Source of the DNA: Toxotes chatareus
Taxonomy: Eukaryota; Chordata; Actinopteri; Toxotidae
Length of the DNA: 64,000 bases
Assembly (NCBI GenBank): GCA_016801885.1
Contig: JAFBJY010001439.1
Coordinates: 1-64,000, forward strand
Direction of reading: 5' to 3'
This document shows positions 54,641-64,000 of the stretch, in pieces. The translations under genes were made by a program, and so were the position numbers. The stretch's first letter is position 1; every line of letters begins with the position of its first letter. The notes beneath the pieces were generated by a model. It made no database searches, was not told the origin of the DNA, and saw only the letters and a program-made list of their open reading frames with translations.

Positions 54641-56034
54641 GAATCAGCACCTTCAAGTCCAAAGCCATGGTTCTCAACCTGAAAAGGGTGGCTTGCCCTC
54701 TCCGGGTTGAAGGAGAGTTCCTTCCTCAAGTGGAGAAGATTAAGTATCTTGGGGTCTTGTTCATGAGTGGGGGAAGGACGGAGCGTGAGATTGACAGGCG
54801 GATCGGTGCAGCTTTCGCAGTAATGTGGTCGATGTACCTGTCCGTCGTGGTGAAGAAGGAGCTGAGCTGAAAGGCGACGCTCTCAATTTACCGGTCGATC
54901 TATGTTCCTACTCTCACCTATGGACCTGAGCTTTGGGTCATGACCGAAAGGACAAGGTCTCGGATAGAAGCAGCCGAAATGAGTTTCCTCCGCTTGGGGT
55001 GGCTGAGAGATAGGGTGAGGAACTCGGTCATCCGGGAGGAGCTTGGAGTACAGCCGCTGCTCCTCCACATCGAGAGGGGCCAGTTGAGGTGGCTCGGGCA
55101 TCTATTCAGGATGCCCCATGGACGCCTCCCTAGGGAGGTGTTCGGGCATGTCTCACGGGAGGAGGGCCCGGGAAAGACCTAGGACACGCTGGAGGGACTA
55201 TGTCTCTAGGCTGGCTTGGGAATGCCTCAGGGTTCCCCGGAAGAGCTGGAAGAAGTGTCCAGGAGAGGGAAGTCTGGGCATCCCTGCTTAGACTGCTGCC
55301 CCGCATGACCTGGACCCAGATAAGCGGAAGATAATGATGATCAGAATCAGAATCAGGTTTATTGGCCAAGTTTGTACATACAAGTTTGTACATACAAACA
55401 CAACCGACGGAACACTAATGGTGCAAAAATGTGGGTGGTGCAATTTGTTCCAGAAACTAAAGATAACTATATAACTATTTACATATATATAAATATATAT
55501 CCAGGCTATTGACAGAGATAGTGCAGGTTATAGTGCAAAAAAAAAAACAAAACATAAAGACACGGTGAAATGAGGTAGTGGAAAAATGTGCAAATATGCT
55601 GAAGGAGGTAGTGGGGAAAGAAACAGTCACATGTTCATCAGAGCCACAGCCTGGGGAAAGAAACTGTCCTTGTATCGGCTGGTTTTGGCGAGCAATGTTC
55701 TGAAGCGCCTGGCGGAGGGGAGGAGTTTAAACAGTTTGTGACCAGGATGTGAGGGGTCTGCAGAGATGTTTTAGCACGGTTCCTAACTCTGACCTGGTAT
55801 AGATCTTGTATGGAGGGTAGGTCGGTGCCGATAATCCTCTCTGCAGCCCGGATTGTCCGTTGCAGTCCAGTCTTATCCCGTTAGGTGGCTGATCCAAACC
55901 ACACGGTGATGGAAGTGCAGAGGACAGACTGGATGATGGCGCTGTAAAAAATGATCAGCAGCTCCTTAGGCAGGTTAAACTTCCTGAGCTGACGTAGGAA
56001 GTATAACCTCTGCTGAGCCTTCTTCCTTAAACAG

Positions 56035-56847
56035 TCAATGTGGAGGGTCCACTTCAGGTCCCGGGAGATGGTGGTACCCAGAAACCTGAAGGATTCCACG
56101 GTGGACACTGTATTGTTCATGATGGTGAGGGGGAGGGGAGTGGGGGGGGTTTCTCCTGAAGTCCACTGTCATCTCCACTGTTTTGAGCAGGTTCAGCTCC
56201 AGGTGGTTCTGACCACACCACAGGACCAGCTGTTCCACCTCCTGTCTGTAAGCAGACTCGTCGCCGTCCTGGATCAGTCCAATGACAGTGGTGTCGTCTG
56301 CGAACTTCAGAATTTCCACAGATGGATCACTTGAGGTGCAGTCATTGGTGTAGAGGGAGAAGAGCAGTGGGGAGAGGACACACCCCTGGGGGGCACCAGT
56401 GCTGATGGACCGGGTCTTGGATGTGATTCTCCCAAGTCTCACCTGCTGCTGCCTCTCCGTCAGGAAGCTGGTGATCCACTGACAGGTGGAGGCAGGCACT
56501 GTGAGCTGGGAGAGCTTCTGATGGAGGAGTTCAGGGATGATGGTGTTGAACGCCGAACTGAAGTCCACGAACAGGATCCTTGCATATGTCCCTGGGGAGT
56601 CGAGGTGGTGCAGGATGTGTTGCAGTCCCATGTTGACTGCATCATCCGCCGACCTGTTTGCCCGATAGGCAAACTGCAGGGGGGGCCAGCAGGGGCCAGC
56701 TATGTCCCTCAGGTGGTTCAACACTAGTCTCTCGAAAGTTTTCATGACCACAGACGTCAGGGCGACGGGTCTGTAGTCATTAAGTCCAGTGATAGTGGGC
56801 TTCTTGGGCACTGGGATGATGGTGGAGCGTTTGAGGCAGGAGGGCAC
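56035..56847 (-). pseudogene. L2 LINE reverse transcriptase fragment
   Basis: 270-residue open frame. TGLNDYRPVALTSVVMKTFE at about residues 20-39, PPLQFAYRANRSADDAV near 70, FVDFSSAFNTIIPE near 92, GAPQGCVLSPLLFSLYTNDC at about 150-169, KFADDTTVIGLIQDGDESAY at about 181-200 with both catalytic Asp residues. The last 40 residues are out of frame with the element. Confidence 0.85.
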
Positions 56848-56915
56848 TTCACACAGCTCCAGGGATTGGTTGAAGATCCGGGTGAAGATGGGCGTCAGCT
56901 GCTCAGCACAGACTC

Positions 56916-57722
56916 TCAGGCAGGAGGGGACACTCCATCAGGTCCTGGAGCCTTCCTGGTCTTTTGTCTCTGAAGGAGCCGACACACATCCTCTTCACGG
57001 ATCGTCAGGGCAGGCGGGGGGGGCTGGGGCAGTGGGGGAGGTGTTGCAGGTGGGTTCTTTGTGTGGCCGTGAGGTGTGAGAAAGTCCTTATCAAACCTGC
57101 AGTAGAAGGTGTTAAGTTCCTCAGCCAGTCTGGGATCTTCTGCAGGGTGGGGGGATGGTCTCCTGTAGTTGGTGATGTGATTAAGACCTCTCCAAACTGA
57201 TGCAGAGTCATTTGTTGAGAGGCTGTTTTTTAGCCTCTCACTGTAGCTTCTCTTTGCCACTCTGATCTCCTTGGTCAGTTTGTTTCTGGTCTGTTTAAAC
57301 AGGGCCTGGTCCCCACTCCTGTAGGCCTCCTCCTTGGCCTGGCGCAGCTTCCTCAGATTGGGAGTAAACCATGGCTTGTTGTTGTTATATGTACAGAAGG
57401 TCTTGGTCTGCACACACATGTCCTCACAAAAACTGATGTACGATGTCACAGTGTCAGTAAGTTCGTTGATGTTAGTGGCTGCAGCTTCAAAGACACTCCA
57501 GTCAGTGCAGTCAAAGCAGGCCTGTAACTCCAGCTTTGACTCCTCTGTCCATTTCTTCACAGTCCTAACCACAGGCTTAGAAGAGATTAGTTTCTGCTTG
57601 TAGGTTGGGATGAGATGAAGCAGACAGTGATCAGAGAGCCCTAGTGCTGCTGGGGACAGCGGTAGGCATCTTTCAGAACCGTGTAGCAATGGTCCAGTGT
57701 GTTTGAGTCTCTGGTGGGACAT
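56916..57722 (-). pseudogene. L2 LINE endonuclease end and linker fragment
   Basis: 268 residues. LGLSDHCLLHLIPTYKQKL near residue 30 is the C-terminal strand of the endonuclease. The linker (KWTEESKLELQACFDCTDWS, RNKLTKEIRVAKRSY) follows, ending at LLQRQKTRKAPGPDGVSP, the entry to the RT. Flanking domains lie in other frames. Confidence 0.82.
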
Positions 57723-58559
57723 TTGATGTGCTGCCTATATTTAGGAAGCTCACGTGTGAGGTTTGCGCTGTTAAAATCCCCGAGAATGATAATAAGGGAG
57801 TCCGGGTGTTTTCTCTCAGTGTCTGATATCTGGTCGGCCAGCTGTTGTAACGCATGTGTTACGCAAGCTTGGGGGGGGGGTGTAAACACCGACCAAAACA
57901 AACGAGGAGAACTCCCGCGGTGAATAAAAAGGTTTGCAATTTATGAAAAGTGTCTCTAGGTGAGGGCTGCACGACTTTTCTAACACTGTGACATCTGTAC
58001 ACCAACCTTCTTCGTTTATATAGAAGCAGATTCCACCACCTTTCGTTTTCCCTGAGAGCTCAGTGCAACGGTCCGCACGGAAAAGTTGGAAGCCCGGCAG
58101 CGAAGTGCGCTGTCCGGGATGCGCCACAGAGCCAGGTTTCAGTGAAACACAAGGCGGCGGATCTACGAAAGTCCGAGTTGGTTTGGTTGAGCAGCAGCAG
58201 TTCATCTATTTTGTTCGCCAGGGAGCAGACGTTGGCCAGGTGAATAGACGGGAGCGAGGTTCAAGTCCCTCTGCCTCAACTTGACGAAAGCGCTCCTGCT
58301 CGTTTCCCCACGACGGCGTCTCCGGCAAATTCCATAGAGCGCTGCTGCGCCCCGACCAAAATCTCCGTAAAACTTTCCGGATTGATGAAAGCTGGGGAGA
58401 AAGATCTGGGGATGTCTCTCTGATATTTAGAAGCTCCTCTCTGGTGAAAGTGATCAGTGAGGGGTTACAAAAAGCTCCAAAAAAACACAAAAACAAGCAA
58501 AGTGCAAGAGAGCGAAGTACCGAGGTCGCCATCCGCGGCGCCATGATGATGATGAAGAA

Positions 58560-59660
58560 ATTAACACAACCTGAGGCTTAACTGTAAGAGTGTCTATAGT
58601 AATAATTGTGACTAACTATAGGTTTAGTCATAATAACTAAAACTGTAACTACAACTAATTATAAGCTTTGTCGAACAAAAAGGTTTTAAGCTTAATTTTA
58701 AAATTAGAGAGGGTGTCTGCTTCCCGAACCCAAACTGGCAGTTGGTTCCACAGGAGAGGGGCCTGATAGCTAAAGGCTTGGCCTCCCATTCTACTTTTAG
58801 AGATTTTGGGAACCATAAGCAAACCTGCATTCTGGGAACGAGGCAATCTGTTGGGATCATATGGTACTATCAGCTCTTTGAGATATGAAGGAGCCTGGCC
58901 ATTGAGGGCCTTATATGTAAGGCTCTCAATGGCCTGTGCCTCGAGGAGTGTGATAATTAATATGACTAGCAGGGGTTGACTCATTTAGACTGACATACTC
59001 TTCCTCCTGCAGCCAGGTCTCAGTAAGACAGAATAAATCAATCTGCTGATTCATTATCAAATCATTTACTAATAGAGATTTAGACAAGAGAGATCTAATG
59101 TTTAATAGCCCACATCTAATTGTGGTGTTTTTAGATCGAGACAACTTAATTGTAATAATTTGTTTGAGCGTTTTATGAATAACACCTCTTGTCTTTTTTT
59201 GGTTTATACAGTTTTCTTTGTTTCGTGAGCAGACACAGTCTCTATGGGATAAGGGGAATAGGAATAGTAGTAATTGTGGGAGGGTGACAGCTCTAGAAAA
59301 ACTTCAGGAAAACGTGTAGGATTGCTGAACCATCCAAAGTGGGATGAATGCTATCTCTCCTAATCAGACCAGGTTTTCCACAAAAGTTTTCTAACTGTTT
59401 ATGAAGACCACATCATTTGTTGGAGATGTTAAATCTCCAAGGAGCCGTACAGAACCGATGCTCGACTAAAGTGAACGTTATAAGTATAGGTACGTTATAA
59501 TTAGGAAATTAACCACAGTGTACCAAAAAAATTGTGTTACTATTTGGAGTTTTGTGTTTGTGTTACAATTGTGTACAACTTACACTACACAACAGTACAC
59601 CACAGTGCCAAAGCAAGAAACAGGAAGTGACACATTACGTTACCACTAACGTCTAGTTGG
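58560..59660 (-). mobile_element. Internally deleted esterase-type L2/CR1 LINE
   Basis: In minus-strand order: 5' UTR (59,655-59,480, shared with 19,960-20,060); the end of an ORF1 SGNH-esterase domain (GKPGLIRRDSIHPTLDGSAI near 59,380-59,320, with the Asp-x-x-His catalytic pattern); the ORF2 start (TTIRCGLLNIRSLLSKSLLV, FCLTETWLQEEE, 59,144-58,990); then a direct jump to the ORF2 C-terminus (LTYKALNGQAPSYLKELIVP, 58,935-58,650). Most of the endonuclease and the whole RT are deleted. Confidence 0.8.
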
Positions 59661-59765
59661 TGATGATGATGCAGGACGTCAGCTGAGAGTTCCCAGAATG
59701 GCTTTGTCCTCAGAGAATTTATCAGTGTTTGATTTAATATCAATAAAATGTGTTTGTGTTTTCAG

Positions 59766-59888
59766 AGGTCAGGACCACAGGCTGAGAGCAGAGTCTCCAG
59801 GATCCAGCTGTCTGTCTATGAAGAGTGACTGGTCCAAACCGTTAAATCCTCCAGCCTTCAGTCATGAACCTGGACCCTCAGACACAAA
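59766..59888 (+). pseudogene. NLR N-terminal exon, second copy
   Basis: Acceptor TTTGTGTTTTCAG ends at 59,765 and donor GTAAG starts at 59,889. It is 123 nt, phase 2 in and out. Reads GQDHRLRAESPGSSCLSMKS and continues DWSK to SHEPGPSDTK, almost the same as the first copy. In-frame tandem duplication of this exon lengthens the N-terminal region without adding a known domain. Confidence 0.82.
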
Positions 59889-60881
59889 GTAAGAAACTGT
59901 TTCTAGTGTAAACTGACCTGAGGATGATTCAGTTCTCAGACATATTTGAAGTAAACAGGGAGACACCAGGGGCCAGATCCATAAAACTGTGTCCACACAA
60001 AGACAGAAATATGCATACACACTCACCAGATTTATAAAGCAGAGCTTTCTCATGTTACTGTTTTATCAGTCTCAGTCAGTGTGAGAGTTGGTGTATGAAC
60101 ATGAACCCGTCATTGAAAAGAAGGACAAGGAAGAAACACAGTGTCTCCATGTTGGAGGAAACACTTTAACAATTTTAACGTCTGAGCTTTTAACAGCTTC
60201 TAGACATTGTGAACCAAATCTGGATTTTTGTTCACAACGGTCAACAAAACATTTAGTCTCAGCACAGGTCGTGCTGCTAAAATCATTTGTCAGGTTTCTG
60301 GGATTTAATGACTGTTGGAAAGGAGCAGAATGTCCTCACACTGGATTGTAGCTCCCAAAAACGTTTGATCAGACTGAAAAAGGAAACACTTTGACCCTAC
60401 AGGGTCTTCATGAGTTAAATGGCCAACATGACAATGAGCTGATAGGACTCAATACATCATCAAGATAAAAACATTATCAGAGCCTGAAAGAATCCCAACA
60501 ATGTCACAGTAATCCACCCAAAACATCCATCCATCCATCTCAGTAAGTTCAAATGTTTGTTGGAAAATGTATAAGATATAAAATCTGAGAGAAAGATCCA
60601 GAACAAGAGCTGGACTGCAGACAGTCAGTCAGAACAGCACTGTACAAAGTAAGACTGTACATCTGTCTGCTCATGTCATCATCTCTGAAAACAGGAGCTG
60701 TGCTTTGATACAGAGTCATTTGTTCTATCATACAGCTTTGGCATTTAAGATGATTATAAATATCACAAAATGAAAAAGCTTTTCTTTGCTTGTCTTTAGT
60801 TTTTATGCAGCTGATGAAAGAAATGAGCCGATTCTCAGATTCTCTTTCTTTAGTCTGACATTATTTCTTCTGTGTCAGCAG
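59889..60881 (+). other. NLR intron, no other gene recognised
   Basis: Ends at acceptor TTCTGTGTCAGCAG before 60,882. Short frames are not coding-like. Confidence 0.6.
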
Positions 60882-62753
60882 ATTTTCAGCAGATAGTGGT
60901 CTGCAGGAGGTTTTAGATGAACATAAGATCAGTCTGAGGAGGAGATGTGAACGTGTGACTGAAGGAACTGATGGAACAGGAAGTGAAACCCTCCTCAACA
61001 CGATCTACACTGAGCTCTACATCACAGAGGGACAGAGTGAAGAGGTTAATACACAACCTGAGGTGAGGCAGATGGAGACAGCTTCCAGGATGGAGACCCC
61101 CATGACACTCCAATCAAGTGCCACGATATCTTTAAAGCCTTACCTGAGCAACAGAGACGCATCAGAGTCGTTCTGACGAACGGCGCCGCTGGCGTTGGAA
61201 AAACCTTCTCAGTGCAGAAGTTCACTCTGGACTGGGCAGAGGGCTCTGAAAACCAAGACGTCAGTCTGCTGGTTCTGCTTTCGTTCAGGGAGCTGAACCT
61301 GATCAAAGATGAGCAGTACAGTCTTCTCAGGCTGCTCCATGTTTTCCATCCAACATTAAAGAAGGTCACAGCAGAGAAGCTCGCTGTCTGTAAAGTGTTG
61401 TTCATCTTTGATGGCCTGGATGAAAGCAGACTTTCACTGGATTTCAACAACAGGGAGGTCGTGTCTGATGTCTCACAGAAGTCATCTGTCAACGTGCTGC
61501 TGACAAACCTCATCCAGGGGAATCTGCTTCCCTTGGCTCTGGTCTGGATAACTTCCCGACCTGCGGCAGCCAATCAAATCTCTCCTGCATGTGTTGACAG
61601 GGTAACAGAAGTACGAGGCTTCACTGACGCCCAGAAGGAGGAGTACTTCAGGAGGAGATCCAGTGATGAAGAGCTGTCCAGAAGAATCATCTCACACATC
61701 AAGACATCCAGGAGCCTCCACATCATGTGTCAGATCCCGGTCTTTTGCTGGATCTCTGCTACAGTTCTGGAGCACATGTTGACCACAGAGCAGAGAGGAG
61801 AGCTGCCCAAGACCCTGACTGACCTGTACTCACACTTCCTGCTGGTTCAGACAAAGAGGAAGAAGCACAAGTATGATGAGGTACATGAGACGAGTCCACA
61901 GGAACTGACGAAGGCTGACAGGGAAGTTCTTCTGAAGCTGGGGAGGCTGGCGTTTGAACATCTGGAGAAAGGAAACATCATGTTCTACCAAGAAGACCTG
62001 GAGAAGTGTGGTCTTGATGTCACAGAGGCCTTGGTTTACTCAGGAGTTTGTACAGAGATCTTTAAAAGAGAGAGTGTGATCTTCCAGAAAACAGTCTACT
62101 GCTTTGTTCATCTGAGCATTCAGGAGTTTCTGGCTGCAGTCTACATGTTCCACTGTTACACAGAGAGGGAGACAAGAGAGCTGAAGACTTTCCTGGGACA
62201 AGATGACGAACACTGGGACTCAAAGCCAGAGTTTTTTCTCAAGAAGACTTATACTGAAATATTTTGTAAATGACGATAGCAGCTACCCATCACTTGATGT
62301 CCTCCTCAGTGATGCCATGGAGAAATCCCTCCAAAGTAAAAATGGCCACCTGGACCTGTTTGTTCGCTTCCTTCATGGCCTGTCTCTGGAGTCCAACCAG
62401 AGACTCTTAGGAGGCCTTCTGGGTCAGACAGAGAACAGACCAGAAATCATCCAGAGAGCCATCAACAACCTGAAGGAGATGAACACAGATGATATCTCTC
62501 CTGACAGAAGCATCAACATCTTCCTCTGTCTGATGGAGATGAACGACCGCTCAGTACATCAGGAGATCCAAGAGTTCCTGAAGTCAGAGAACAGATCAGA
62601 GAAGAGACTCTCTGAGATCCACTGTTCAGCTCTGGCCTATGTTCTGCAGATGTCAGAGGAGGTTCTGGATGAGTTGGACGTGAAGAAGTACAACACATCA
62701 GAGGAGGGACGACGGAGACTGATCCCAGCTGTGGGGAACTGCAGAAAGGCTGT
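60882..62753 (+). pseudogene. NLR FISNA-NACHT exon (plus copy)
   Basis: FISNA part: VLDEHKISLRRRCERVTEG and LNTIYTELYITEG at 60,910-61,035. A one-base deficit in the C run at 61,097-61,101 shifts the frame. The continuation (KCHDIFKALPEQQRRIRVVL, Walker A NGAAGVGKT at about 61,179-61,206, Walker B VLFIFDGLDESR at about 61,396) is fully open to 62,273 as a 353-codon frame from its first ATG. An extra A near 62,257 then forces another shift. The remaining HD2 part (SLDVLLSDAMEKSLQSKNGH, then RFLHGLSLESNQRLLGGLLG) is open to the donor at 62,754. Confidence 0.9.
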
Positions 62754-63539
62754 GTAAGTCCAGACATGATCTTTAACATTATCAGTCACTGTAGATTAGT
62801 AGTTTAGTTTTTTTTTCAAATATACACAGTATCAAATTATTCTCATTAATATTACTTTTATAATCTTTAGGTCACCTATGTGTTTTTCTGGAGATGTTTT
62901 TCAAATGTAGATTTTTCAGTTGGTTGTGATTATTGCTGTTAAGTTTTTCTGTTTATTTATTATTAATTGTGCTTTTTTCTGATTCTACATTATTTTGTTA
63001 ACCTGTTCATGCTATTTTGAGTCTTTTTGTTTTTATGTAAACTTGATAAATCAAATATATGATTCAGGTGATTAAACTCTACTGAAAATATAATAATGGG
63101 ACCACTTGACACACACAGAGTCAGTGTGGGCCACATGAAGGATGACTGACACCAAAGACTCTTGAAATCAGTCCTCAAATAGTGGGGCGTGCCCCCCTGG
63201 GAGGGCGGGTGCGATGTCGGGGGTGCGTGTGACCCCGACATCGCACCAGAGACGGAGACAATGAAACAAACGAAAGTTACCCGAAAGCTAAGACGAGGAA
63301 ATATAACAAAGCCTACATAGCACATGAAATGTTTTCTTCTTCCTGGGGGGCGTTACAGAAAATAATTGAGAAGCACTGCTTTAAATCAATGTGTGACATC
63401 TGACTGTTGGTTGAAGTCAAGAAATGTGAATTTGTCCTTTAATGTTGCTCAATGACACAAAGTTCAGGAAGAAGAAGGTAATGTAAAAACTTCAATGATG
63501 AAGAGGATTTGTGTCCAACATGTCTTATTCTTTATTCAG
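62754..63539 (+). other. NLR intron, homologous to the minus-copy intron
   Basis: Aligns with the reverse strand of 4,708-6,041 at both ends at high identity and contains a 210-bp hAT MITE (63,169-63,378). Confidence 0.8.
63169..63378. mobile_element. hAT-type MITE with 8-bp target duplication
   Basis: 210 bp. The ends are CAGTCCTCAAATAGTGGGG and ...AATTGAGAAGCACTG, a degenerate inverted repeat. The flanking 8-mers CTTGAAAT (63,161-63,168) and CTTTAAAT (63,379-63,386) differ at one base. The interior retains an N-terminal transposase-like stretch (KLRRGN, CCCGACATCGCACC palindrome). The minus NLR copy has the unoccupied CTTTAAAT at 5,093-5,100. Confidence 0.82.
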
Positions 63540-63712
63540 ATTGAGTTCCTGCAGGTTGTCAGAGATCAGCTGTGCTTCTCTGGCCTCAGCTCTGAAGTCC
63601 AACCCTCCCATCTGAGACACCTGGACCTGAGCTACAATGAGCTGCAAGATTCAGGAGTGAAGCTGCTGTGTGGTTTTCTGGAGAGTCCACACTGTAGACT
63701 GGAGACTGTGAG
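63540..63712 (+). pseudogene. NLR LRR exon (plus copy), 173 nt
   Basis: Acceptor TTTATTCAG, donor GTCAG. In phase it reads VLSSCRLSEISCASLASALK-SNPPI then TGA. The other frame continues SHLRHLDLSYNELQDSGVKL and then LCGFLESPHCRLETV. Restoring 174 nt would need one C near 63,604. The identical deficit exists in the minus copy. Confidence 0.86.
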
Positions 63713-64000
63713 GTCAGTTCACTGTCTGTTACTGTTGTAGATCTTAGATCTTTAATCCACAACCTGGTTTATCTTCAGTTCGTTTTACTCTCACATCTGT
63801 CAATTCTCACACACAGTTCTACACATCAAACTGTGGATAAATTTGTGCTTTTTCACACAATGTAACTACTTAAGCAATTGGACTAGGAAATAGATAAATG
63901 GAGTTAATCTGACATTATAATACAAAAACTTTCTTCTTTCCCAAGTTTCCAAACCAAATCATCTCAGTTACTATGTAACAGTTACACAATGTAACTACTT
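63713..64000 (+). other. Sequence downstream of the LRR exon
   Basis: The first 70 bp match the corresponding minus-copy sequence (4,534 down to about 4,465), after which the copies diverge. GTAACTACTT occurs twice (near 63,861 and at the window end). Further LRR exons may follow outside the window. Confidence 0.6.

Larger units (their letters stand above)
52198..55341 (+). mobile_element. RTE-clade LINE, nearly full length, multiply frameshifted
   Basis: One ORF encodes AP-endonuclease and RT, in broken frames. GTWNVTSLGG near 52,460; GHFNAHVGSDSDTWRG near 52,855 (normally GDFN, Asp to His here); ELSTDHHLVVSWIRW near 53,135; GGKAPGVDEVRPEYL near 53,870; SNYRGITLLSLPGKVYARVL near 54,050; VGLRQGCPLSPVLFIIFMDR near 54,425; FADDVVLL near 54,550 (frame shifted). 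After KKELS there is a stop at 54,868, then the C-terminus (WVMTERTRSRIEAAEMSFLR near 54,930). It ends GATAAGCGGAAGATAATGAT. Sense to the NLR intron it lies in. Confidence 0.85.
55342..58548 (-). mobile_element. L2-type LINE, almost full-length ORF2
   Basis: The minus strand runs from an N-terminal segment (MAPRMATSVLRSLALCLFLC, 58,544) through endonuclease (LCFTETWL-type and IIILGDFNSANL near 57,790), SDHCLLHLIPTY (57,630), linker (56,916-57,722), RT (56,035-56,847) and C-terminus (55,881-56,120) to a 3' UTR. It ends at 55,342 with an (ATTCTG)n-type tail. Frames switch at least five times, so it is inactive, but no large deletion is seen. It meets the RTE LINE tail to tail and is antisense to the NLR. 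Confidence 0.87.
47660..63712 (+). pseudogene. Fish-type NLR (FISNA-NACHT-LRR), plus-strand copy, frameshifted
   Basis: A second cytosolic NLR, inverted relative to the copy at 4,535-9,370. Exons: 47,660-47,793 and 59,766-59,888 (two copies of the same N-terminal exon), 60,882-62,753 (FISNA, NACHT, HD region) and 63,540-63,712 (LRR). All joints are phase-compatible GT/AG. Two single-base faults break the large exon: a C run of five instead of six at 61,097-61,101 and an extra A near 62,257. The LRR exon lacks one base and terminates shortly after. Without these three bases the frame would be open, so either the decay is recent or the first two are assembly errors. Further exons may lie beyond the window. 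Confidence 0.88.

Overview
This window is animal nuclear DNA, most likely from a teleost fish (percomorph-like). It carries FISNA-NACHT-LRR genes of the fish-expanded NLR-C family. The rest is dominated by the mobile elements that usually accompany them in fish: L2-type, RTE and Tx1/L1-like LINEs, tRNA-headed SINEs, and hAT, piggyBac, Tc1/mariner-like and Merlin-type DNA transposons. Genes are split by introns, with GT/AG boundaries that can be read directly. I see no complete, uninterrupted host protein-coding gene.

The host framework is two NLR copies in inverted orientation. The left copy is on the minus strand: LRR exon at 4,535-4,707, FISNA-NACHT exon at 6,042-7,609, N-terminal exons between 7,773 and 9,370, and a probable first untranslated exon plus promoter with an IRF/ISRE-like site near 13,940-14,025. 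The right copy is on the plus strand: a duplicated N-terminal exon at 47,660-47,793 and 59,766-59,888, FISNA-NACHT at 60,882-62,753, and LRR at 63,540-63,712. Both are broken. The left copy has at least seven private lesions. The right copy has two single-base frameshifts. Both share one missing base in the LRR exon (173 instead of 174 nt). Similarity between the copies jumps from roughly 80% to about 97% inside the NACHT exon (near 6,686 and 61,816) and stays high through the next intron and the LRR exon. This looks like gene conversion or recent ectopic exchange between inverted paralogs about 55 kb apart.

Layout: 1-4,450 L2 remnants and a minisatellite; 4,465-14,050 the left NLR with TE-filled introns; 14,050-16,350 simple and tandem repeats; 16,360-19,935 a two-ORF LINE; 19,935-21,470 a fragment of another LINE; 21,470-31,690 gene-poor sequence with a duplicated segment carrying half a 5S rRNA, LINE fragments and a possible retroviral 3' end; 31,680-34,735 a 98% identical inverted repeat enclosing Pol III-like repeats; 34,740-45,370 gene-poor sequence with a CpG-rich spot, MITEs, a Merlin transposase remnant and a second inverted repeat; 45,375-47,190 a LINE; 47,640-63,720 the right NLR. 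Its first coding intron (12 kb) holds a piggyBac-type element inside a SINE, an RTE LINE, a long L2 LINE and an internally deleted esterase-type LINE.

Together the window reads as one end-to-end slice of an NLR cluster under birth-and-death evolution, with TE insertions usable as clocks. One example is a hAT MITE present in one NLR copy and absent, with an intact empty site, from the other. Assignments rest on reading translations and motifs by eye; clade names of LINEs and identities quoted as 'about' are estimates, not computed values.
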